Below are positions 57,355-64,000 of a stretch of DNA of 64,000 bases, one piece after another. Each line of letters begins with the position of its first letter. Within the stretch, counting starts at the first letter, position 1. The stretch comes from Jaapia argillacea MUCL 33604 (taxonomy: Eukaryota > Basidiomycota > Agaricomycetes > Jaapiales > Jaapiaceae). The notes beneath the pieces were generated by a model that was not told the origin of the DNA, did no database searches, and worked only from the letters and a program-made list of their open reading frames with translations. Position numbers and translations under genes: made by a program. The DNA is taken from contig KL197726.1 in the NCBI GenBank assembly GCA_000697665.1, forward strand, positions 419,617-483,616. The letters are read 5' to 3'.

Positions 57355-57805
57355 CGCACTTGGGAAGTGCTGGTAGTTTGGTGAACCAAAGTACGTTCTC
57401 CTTTTCCTCTTTTCGTCGCTTTGGCTTTGGCTAGAGCTGATTTTATTCGTGTGGAATAGCGTTGGTTGTCACGATCATTTCGTCTGTATTGATATTGTCT
57501 ATCTAACCACACCAGTACCGACTCGGGAGTTCTTAATCCCGCTCCTTGTTCCTTTCGGGACACTTGTGAGGAATAGGACGTGCTTTGGGAGGGTTGACAA
57601 GATATTCTGGGTACTTTTCATCTCCTCCTTCACACGTTCGTGCACTAATAATCCACCCCAGACAACATGGATAATATCCAACATCCCTCCTCGTCGGCAA
57701 CTTTCACCAAGGAGGTGTCGTCCCCTACCTCTTTCACCTTCGTACCCTCTGCATGGCATCCATGACTTGGATCTTGAACAAAAACCAACTTCAGGCGGGA
57801 ATTGA
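57355..57805 (+). pseudogene. SMP3-like relic, fragment 2
   Basis: This continues the relic after the inserted segment. GGGAAGTGCTGGTAGTTTGG aligns with 61233 onward. Next comes a stretch like the HQEPRFLIPLLVP exon, here degraded to TREFLIPLLVPFGTLV, then FGRV..IFW and TWIISNI, with a deletion before HQGG. The conserved HQEPRF motif is lost. It is non-functional. Confidence 0.7.
57362..57370. repeat. 9-bp direct repeat at the right border of the inserted segment
   Basis: Second copy of GGGAAGTGC, with the SMP3-like sequence resuming directly after it. The segment ends show no clear terminal inverted repeats. Confidence 0.6.
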
Positions 57806-57839
57806 GAGAGAGAGAAGCTGCAGCTGACCGAATGGGTCC

Positions 57840-58295
57840 TGAGATGATGGTTAACATCCTCAATGATTCGCTTAATCTCGACCTCGATCTCATCTCGGTT
57901 CCACGCTCTATCTCCCAGCGAACGCTTTAGTTCATTTTGCACAGCCCTATGCGATCGTTCAACAAGTCTTGAAGCACATTCCGCCGTGAATATCACCGAG
58001 AGTATATACCTACAACATTGAAAACACTCGCTCGGATAGAACGGTCATAGCATCGTTATAACCATCTGAACTGATAGTATCCCGGCTCTGTGTCTGCTCA
58101 ATAGTAACAATGACACCTTCCAAATGTCCGGACAGACGCTGAAGGTTCGTTCGATTATCCTTAACCTGAGATGCATTTGAGCATCAGTTCCGGCAATTCG
58201 ACAATCCAAGCGTCAGAAAGAAATGCACTCACTTTCGAAACTACGCCTTGGATGAATTTGATTCCCGAAAACACGTCACTGGGAGTGATACTCAT
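57840..58295 (-). pseudogene. Fragment of a helical-domain protein, frame uncertain
   Basis: Minus-strand pieces look coding: MSITPSDVFSGIKFIQGVVS (start 58295), then after a 60-nt intron VKDNRTNLQRLSGHLEGVIV and TISSDGYNDAMTVLSERVFS. A later stretch in another frame reads VIFTAECASRLVERSHRAVQ and DRAWNRDEIEVEIKRIIEDV. All are strongly helical. They remind me of the helical N-terminal region of some agaricomycete STAND/NLR-like proteins, but that is from memory and weak. I could not join the two parts with a normal intron, so the gene is broken or the model is incomplete. No NTPase or kinase follows, because the SMP3-like relic begins there. Confidence 0.4.
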
Positions 58296-59044
58296 GGAAA
58301 GGGTCGCTCATCACTCAGTGCCAACCAGACGCAAATGGTTACAGGGCCCCCGGTCAAAAGAAAGGGTTCAGTTCGGGTTCGCGAACCCATCCGTCGATAA
58401 GATGACAGTCAACGCATGAGCGCTCAACCACCAGGTCACTGGCACTTGTGGACAGGGGAAGCCGGGTATTCTGGCAGGATCCAGTAGAGTTCCCTTGTTT
58501 CTATTGGTCGGCGCAAACCATAAAGACAACGCCCAAAAGAAGGGTCTCTTCTCGGGCGCAAGGTGCTGAGCGCTCGCAGTTTATGAGTCCCCGACAGCAG
58601 CCGTATCCCGAGTATCATCGATCAACCACGGGATATGCTTTAGAGAGGTCGCCGGTTGCCTACAAGGAGGGTAGGACTATCAGGAATAGCTGGCACACCA
58701 TTGTACGCTAGGTCGACAAGTGCGGGACAGATTGGAATCGTGTTGAAATCGTTGACAAGGCACGAAGGAACGGCTGGTCTACTCCTCAGCAAACCCTTTA
58801 TTTGCGACTGCACAAAGAGCTGTCAGGACACCTCGGGCCCTGGTCGCATTTTGAATTTAACCCGTCTGAACACAACCAGTGCCAAGTGTCCAAGAATAGG
58901 GGAGAATAGGTGATGAGGACATGGAAGTGCGATATACAGAGACAATGAAACGGCATCAGAAGGGTGGAGCCTAAACAGGACCTCAGCGAGTAATGGACAA
59001 GAAGAAAGGGGAGACATACCCAGAAACAATAGAGAGGAGGCGAC
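58296..59044. other. Intergenic, no supported gene
   Basis: Only short open frames on both strands, without recognisable motifs. Confidence 0.45.
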
Positions 59045-59680
59045 TCAACTGTATTGCCACCAGAGCCTGGACAAGTCCAAGTACCACTTCGCCATCTCCG
59101 GTTCCTCAAAGATCTTCTGGAGCCTCTCAAGATCCTCATCCTCAGGCATGTTCAGGATATCATAATTTGAGCACAACGACACAAACTCTTTGTTCCCCTC
59201 TCGAAGGACCCATTCCAAATGGATACTTGGAGCATCTGCCCCAGCCTCCTTGGCAATTCGTCCCAATACCTCCCGCATATTATCCAGAAATTCTCCGATA
59301 GGATTGATATCTTCCTCCTTCTGCTCTTCCGTGATGACTCCCTTGTTGTCCAAATCAACAACTATCTGATACTTCTCCGCATACCGCTTCACCAGGGCCT
59401 TATTGAGAGGCCAGCCGAGATGCAATGTGGGCGGCTGTATGTGTGGGTCTGTGGACGGTAGAAGCGCAAGAGTCAGGTGCTTCAAAGGGCCATGCTCCTT
59501 TGCTCTCTGAATATCCTAATGTCAAGGTCAGCAGAGTGGTCAATGGTCATAGAGGCCACAGAAGGGGAAACACACTTGTTTCGTCCAACGGCGGTATGTT
59601 TGACGAAAGGGAACTGGAAGGTTCTTCTCCTCGTGGCGTGACTTTTTCGGTTTGGGCAGGGCTACAAGGACGATCTCCAT
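59045..59680 (-). CDS. Small soluble agaricomycete protein of unknown function
   Basis: Not recognised by name. Two exons: 59680-59576, starting MEIVLVALPKPKKSRHEEKN, and 59506-59045, joined by a 69-nt GT-AG intron that keeps frame (RRWTKQ|RAKEHG). About 188 residues. The C-terminal part is acidic and helical (GEFLDNMREVLGRIAKEAGA, ILNMPEDEDLERLQKIFEEP) and ends LSRLWWQYS. There is no signal peptide or membrane span, so it is probably cytosolic or nuclear. It lies upstream of, and divergent from, the SMP3-like gene, with starts 357 bp apart. Confidence 0.65.
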
Positions 59681-60036
59681 GGTCCGCAGAGAGAGAGTAC
59701 TTGAGCACTTGGTCCAACGTGGCAGCTCAATCGAAGTTGATGCACTTTGCTTTATGGTTTTTACCAGCAAAGCAAGAGTCTTCCAAATGGTTGGTAGGCA
59801 AAATGAGTGGACTGCAGCAGACGACGAGTCAAAGTCCCATACAGCACAATATTGGAGGTCGAAAGCAAAACGACTTGAACACCAGCCACATTATTGAGCG
59901 CGTCCAAGTCCACTGCCAGCTGAACCTCCTCGCCGACAACAATAACTAGGATTTCTACGGATTACCACAGTCTACAACATGAATTGACGGCGCATACACG
60001 AAACCCTCCAGTTTACACTTGCAATTCGCTCTTGCC
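59681..60036. promoter_or_regulatory. Divergent region between the small unknown gene and the SMP3-like gene
   Basis: A 356-bp region between two opposite start codons. No TATA box or repeated motif was picked out. Confidence 0.4.
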
Positions 60037-62048
60037 ATGCAGCTCACTCTCAAACAATGGCGCCAAATCTACCGTGCCCTCCTCGTCCTCCGCGTATTCC
60101 TAGCATTCTGGGGAACAGGATACATACATCCTGATGAATATTTTCAAAATTCCGAGGTTACAGCGGATGTGTTTCCTCCCATCCTCCTTGCATACCGTGA
60201 CTGAGATGTAGTGGCGATTTACAGGTCCAATTTTTGGTTGGCATACACTCCAAACCTGGGAATGGGATCCTCAGTTCCCTTGTCGGTCAATAATTCCACC
60301 ATTCCTAACAACCGGTCTTCCGTTCGCAATCGTAAATCACTTTATACCCCGTACGAACCCTCCCCTCATCCATCGATCCCAACAACCAACTAATAACTAC
60401 CCAAGTGGATAACCCAGTGCATGTCTTCCTAATCCAACGTGCATCGTTCTTCTTCCTCTCCCTCCTCCTTGGTATGCCCTTTTCTCCTGCTTTCGTCACC
60501 TGCGCCTATCTGAACGAACGCCCCCAAATAGATTGGGCGTTAACCAAGCTCCTCTCATCCCCTGTCCCTCTTCACCGCACGAAATCTCTCGTCCTTCTCG
60601 CGTCTTCGCACACCCTCCTCTCTTTCCAACTCCGTCCCTTCTCAAACTCCATCGAAGCCGTCCTACTCGCTCTCGTATCAGTCTCGTTCAAGAAGGTCGT
60701 GGAGTACGGGCAGTTACATCGGCGAGTGGGTAGAGACAACGAGGAGAGTAAAGAAGAAGAAGGGGAGGGTGATCAGCGATGGGACTTGTGTTTATTAGCG
60801 ATATTATTCGTCTTGGGCGTTTGGACTCGAATCACTTTCCTCGCATTCACCCTCCCAACCGCCCTCCAACTCTTCCGATGGTCCCTCCTCTCCCCTTCAT
60901 CCCCTCCAAAAGCCCGAACCCTCCAATCCTGGCTACACCTCACTTCTCTCCCCGCAACCTGCACAATCCTAACGACACTCTTTCTCGTCGCCTCTGACAC
61001 CCTCTATTTCCGCTCATCACCCTCAATTAAAGATGTGGTCGTAACCCCCCTGAACTTCCTCGCATACAACTTGTCCTCCGACAACCTCTCGGCACACGGT
61101 ATCCACCCACGGTACCTCCACATCCTAGTCAACCTCCCCCTCATCATCGGCCCGGGTCTGGTGCTGCTTGGATGCAGAGCTTCGTGGGTTTGGCTCCGAG
61201 TTCTCTTCCGGGAGATGAAGGCCGGTGGGGGTGGGAGTACCTGGAGTTTAGTAAACCAAAGTAACCCGCCTTTTTTACACCCGTTGTCTTAGGATTGGTT
61301 CGTTTAACTGATTGGTTGGTGTGCGATAGCGCTGGTCTTCACGATCATTTCATCTGTCACGATATTATCGATCCAACCACATCAAGAACCTAGGTTTCTA
61401 ATCCCGCTACTGGTCCCTTTCGTAGCGCTTGTCGGGAATAGTACATTCTTTGGGAGGGTTGGAAAGTTATTCTGGGTATGTTCCCTCTCTCCCTCCTTAA
61501 CCCCATTCGTCTACTGACCCTCCACTTCAGACAACATGGATAATATCCAACATTCTACTAACCCTCCTCTTCGGTATCTTCCACCAAGGAGGTGTCATAC
61601 CTTCCCTCTTTCACCTTCGTACCATCCTCGATGAACTTAAGACTGGGAGCAAGGATGTTAGGATCGTGTATTAGAAAACATACATGCCTCCTCGACATCT
61701 CTTGGGTATGTCGCAACCAGGTTAGTTCCCTTTCCCTCCTCTCTCCTCTCCCACTTTGCCTCACCTGCTGTCCGTGTAGATGTCGACTCTGGGAAGATCA
61801 CCGTAACAAACCTTGCCGGCTCCGCACTCCCCACGCTCCTCACCACCCTCTCCCCAGCACACGACACATACCTAATCGCACCCCTGTACGCAACCCCACA
61901 CATACCATGTTTGGTTCTACAACACGAGATATTCCCGCATTTGAGCCTTGATCATCTTGATGAAGTTTGGGAGACTGGGTTGAGGGGTGGGTTGACGTTG
62001 GGGGTGTTTAGGTTGGAGGGGGCGTGTGAGGAGCGTGTTGCTGGGTAG
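60037..62048 (+). pseudogene. SMP3: SMP3/PIG-Z-like GPI mannosyltransferase (GT22), premature stop
   Basis: The family adds the fourth mannose to GPI anchors in the ER membrane. Family motifs are clear: HPDEYFQNSEVTA at the N-terminus, HTLQTWEWDPQFPCRSI, PPFLTTGLPF, several hydrophobic spans (such as LCLLAILFVLGVWTRITFLA), HQEPRFLIPLLVPF, and TYMPPRHLL near the end, finishing FRLEGACEERVAG. About six exons are read. Two problems appear. Intron 1 gives family-like spacing only with an AT donor (60167); with the GTGTTT donor at 60169 and the acceptor at 60211 the frame is also open, but five residues are added. More seriously, a TAG at 61672-61674 interrupts RIVY.KTYMPPRHLL, where a tryptophan (TGG) would fit. 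Either the copy is dead, the base is wrong, or the stop is recoded. Confidence 0.75.
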
Positions 62049-63511
62049 GAAAGGGGGTGAGTGAGGAGGGAGGTGGGGAGATTAGAGAGGGGACGGAGTG
62101 GAGCGATGAAGCTGGTTTGTGGATTCGTCGGCGTTCGGCATCCATGGGTCGATTGGGATTAAACCTCAAGTGGAACCTGTTCGTATGCTTTTATATCGAA
62201 ACGATGCGTAACTTGATGATATCTTTGACTCTTGATTTATACAGTAATGGTAGATGTGGAGATGGCTGACGTGAACGCTGGGAAAAGAGGGATGAAGATG
62301 AACGTGGGTTTGCTATGGTACGGAAGGATGTCGTTGAAGCGATCGAGGAGGGGCTGAAGGATACCCCCTTGACGATTTTAACGAAGGTTGGGCACGAGGT
62401 CGGACCAAAGTAAGTCTTTCCTGCTCTCACTTTCCGTGTTTGTCATTCTAACCTTGTGCTGTTTGTTTCTTATTCCCACAGGATTATGTAGGTCTTAGCT
62501 TCATCGCAAAGCGAACTCGCCCGCAACTCGCTCTAAATAGAGATCTCTATTTATATCAACAACCTATCATTCGATCTTCCTGTTCACGCTTCCCCGCCAA
62601 TCCGCAGGACCAGATGCTCGTCGCCGCTCACTGAGTCAGCCTCCCCCGATATCAACTACGCGACCCAAGTCTTTACCAAAGAGACTGGAGAACGCCATGA
62701 CCCGGGCGTGATGGCGCTCATGGTACAATTATACATACCATCCCCCGAATCCTTGCCTAATTCTCCGTCCACCTCTGCCAACGCTTTGACCACTTCTTCG
62801 CCTCCATCTTCCCCTTGCACAACCCAACAACCCCTCTCTACCTTATGAACATTAGAATCCGGAATGCGAATCGGACAACTTCAAGGAGGGCACGACGCGA
62901 GCGTCCTCGGTCATCCCATCGGCACATGCACACCACATGGGTCATGCTTCTGCCTCCCTGGCTGGGTAGGGTTAGGGTCGCTTTCACCCAAACTTGGTGG
63001 ACGGCACGTTAGGAAGTTGGTGATAAGCGATGATAACCCTGACCGGTCTTCGTTGAGTTATACGTACTCTGTGGAGTGAATGGATTAACGCAGGACCGCC
63101 GGTGATACTGTGACGCCGGTGCAATGAAGATACAAAGAAGCCGGACGCAGGTTTTCGTTCCCCGAATGAACAAGACCATACGGGCGCAATCAGCGAAGGG
63201 TTCTAAAGCATCTTCCATTACTCTCCTGTGAAAGTGGAGCGTTCGGGGTTAAGTCAGCGCCGAAGGGATCTTGTGAACGTTTGCTGAGACGGTGCTTCGT
63301 AGATATTGATCCTCTTTGGGATCATCAGAACTACTGAATGAGGCGTCGCATTATTGCCCGCCCCTTTGGGTCAGAAGGACGGACACGATCCAGGGTACCA
63401 CTGGTGCATCTGGCGCAGATGACTTGACCTGTGACAACCCGAAGAGAACGGTCGTCGACCCATTGGCCAGCTGAACCGGACAGTTCCCCTCATGAATCCC
63501 GCTCCAGGATG
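62049..63511 (+). other. 3' flank of SMP3 with possible coding fragments
   Basis: Two pieces look coding but do not make a clear gene. The first, at about 62275-62490, reads EKRDEDERGFAMVRKDVVEA and TILTKVGHEVGPK, and ends after an intron. The second, at about 62600-62990, reads SPDINYATQVFTKETGERHD and, after an intron, NPECESDNFKEGTTRASSVI. Neither family is known to me. They may be exons of one small gene or relics. The rest of the region shows nothing. Confidence 0.3.
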
Positions 63512-63518
63512 TATAAAA
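63512..63518 (+). promoter_or_regulatory. TATA box upstream of the last gene
   Basis: TATAAAA in the sequence GTATAAAAGG, 162 bp before the ATG at 63674. Confidence 0.5.
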
Positions 63519-63673
63519 GGGGAGCAGATTCCCTGGTATTCATTAACGCAATCGTTCATCCACCCAGTTGAACAACGCTCAGCCCTTCCAAGGTTTCTAC
63601 ATTTATTATCTCTGAGGCTACCGGTGATCGCTAAAGGAAACATTGTCATTTATCCCAGAATTTTCTAATCATC

Positions 63674-64000
63674 ATGACGACCCCCACCGTAGTCGACAGC
63701 TACAAGTTCGGAGCCTTGCATTTCCAGTTGCTCACGGTCAGTTCGTCGTGCGCCCAGCACCCGACCACTACCATAAATGCGCCTTCTGGATCCGTGATCC
63801 TGGGAGGAGGAGCGTTTGTCGACTGGACTGGCCCATGCGCCTCCATTAACCCCTACGGCAACCTCCTCACCGCGATGTACCCGAACGACCAAGGAACATC
63901 TTGGACCGTGGCTTCCAAAGATCACGATGTCGCCAGCCCCGCCAGCATCTCCGCCTACATCGTCGTCGCAGCCTTGAGGGACCGGTACCCCCATCCCCGG
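63674..64000 (+). CDS. Conserved fungal protein of unknown function, 3' end outside the window
   Basis: The start is MTTPTVVDSYKFGALHFQLL. The frame is open to the edge of the window (at least 109 residues). The block ILGGGAFVDWTGPCASINPY, followed by NLLTAMYPNDQGTSWTVASK and DHDVASPASISAYIVVAAL, has the look of a small beta-rich fungal protein. I recall related Gly-Gly-Gly-Ala/Trp and SKDH..PSPA..TAY patterns in uncharacterised fungal sequences. There is no signal peptide. A TATA box lies upstream. Confidence 0.6.
   Translation, partial: MTTPTVVDSYKFGALHFQLLTVSSSCAQHPTTTINAPSGSVILGGGAFVDWTGPCASINPYGNLLTAMYPNDQGTSWTVASKDHDVASPASISAYIVVAALRDRYPHPR

Noticed and set aside
55678-57361. Terminal inverted repeats on the inserted 1.7-kb segment
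   Set aside because: The ends share only a few bases in inverted orientation (AAGT), too little to claim a transposon terminus.
59425-59949. 174-codon plus-strand open frame
   Set aside because: It overlaps the two-exon minus-strand gene, which has a consistent intron and a better protein composition.
1-64000. tRNA, rRNA and CRISPR
   Set aside because: No B-box-like GGTTCGANTCC in a cloverleaf context, no rRNA-like stretch, and no regularly spaced repeats were seen by eye.

Overview
This window comes from a filamentous basidiomycete, most likely a plant-litter- or wood-degrading agaricomycete. The genes are split by many short GT-AG introns of about 40-80 nt. There are CBM1-tagged cellulases of the Cel5A (GH5_5) type, an array of DUF6533 membrane proteins, a BTB/POZ paralog cluster, and proline/serine-rich regulatory proteins typical of Agaricomycetes. 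Exon boundaries were read by eye, so junctions can be off by a few bases. No RNA gene or CRISPR was seen.

Layout. Positions 1-3389 hold no gene I can support. A long minus-strand gene (9274-3390) encodes an anillin/Bud4-like cytokinesis scaffold with an anillin-homology region and a C-terminal PH domain. It is followed by a minus-strand gene of unknown function (11916-10045). Six head-to-tail plus-strand paralogs (13045-26063) encode DUF6533-type proteins with about seven membrane segments. They share intron positions and the motif RDGTW, but their C-terminal tails differ. A low-complexity, possibly LTR-derived stretch (about 26.16-27.5 kb) separates this array from the first of four Cel5A endoglucanases (28528-30383). 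The other three (47805-55192) lie behind a block of unrelated genes: a TMEM184/Ost-alpha-type membrane protein (34671-30658), a divergently transcribed Yra1/ALY mRNA-export factor (35117-36871) with an 808-nt intron, a BTB/POZ cluster (37318-41811) containing two degraded members, a coiled-coil protein (43374-44841) and a small agaricomycete protein (46250-46986).

The right end (55.5-62.1 kb) centres on SMP3/PIG-Z, the GPI fourth-mannose transferase. A full-length copy (60037-62048) has an in-frame TAG in a conserved block and an ambiguous first intron. A degenerate second copy is split by a 1.7-kb gene-bearing segment flanked by 9-bp direct repeats. The window ends in the 5' part of a conserved fungal protein (63674 onward).

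How the genes relate. The four Cel5A genes look like one secreted cellulose-degrading set. Each has a TATA box 54-64 bp before the ATG, and a further upstream element is shared. The export factor and the TMEM184 gene share a 445-bp divergent promoter. The rest are housekeeping or lineage-expanded genes with no evident shared pathway.
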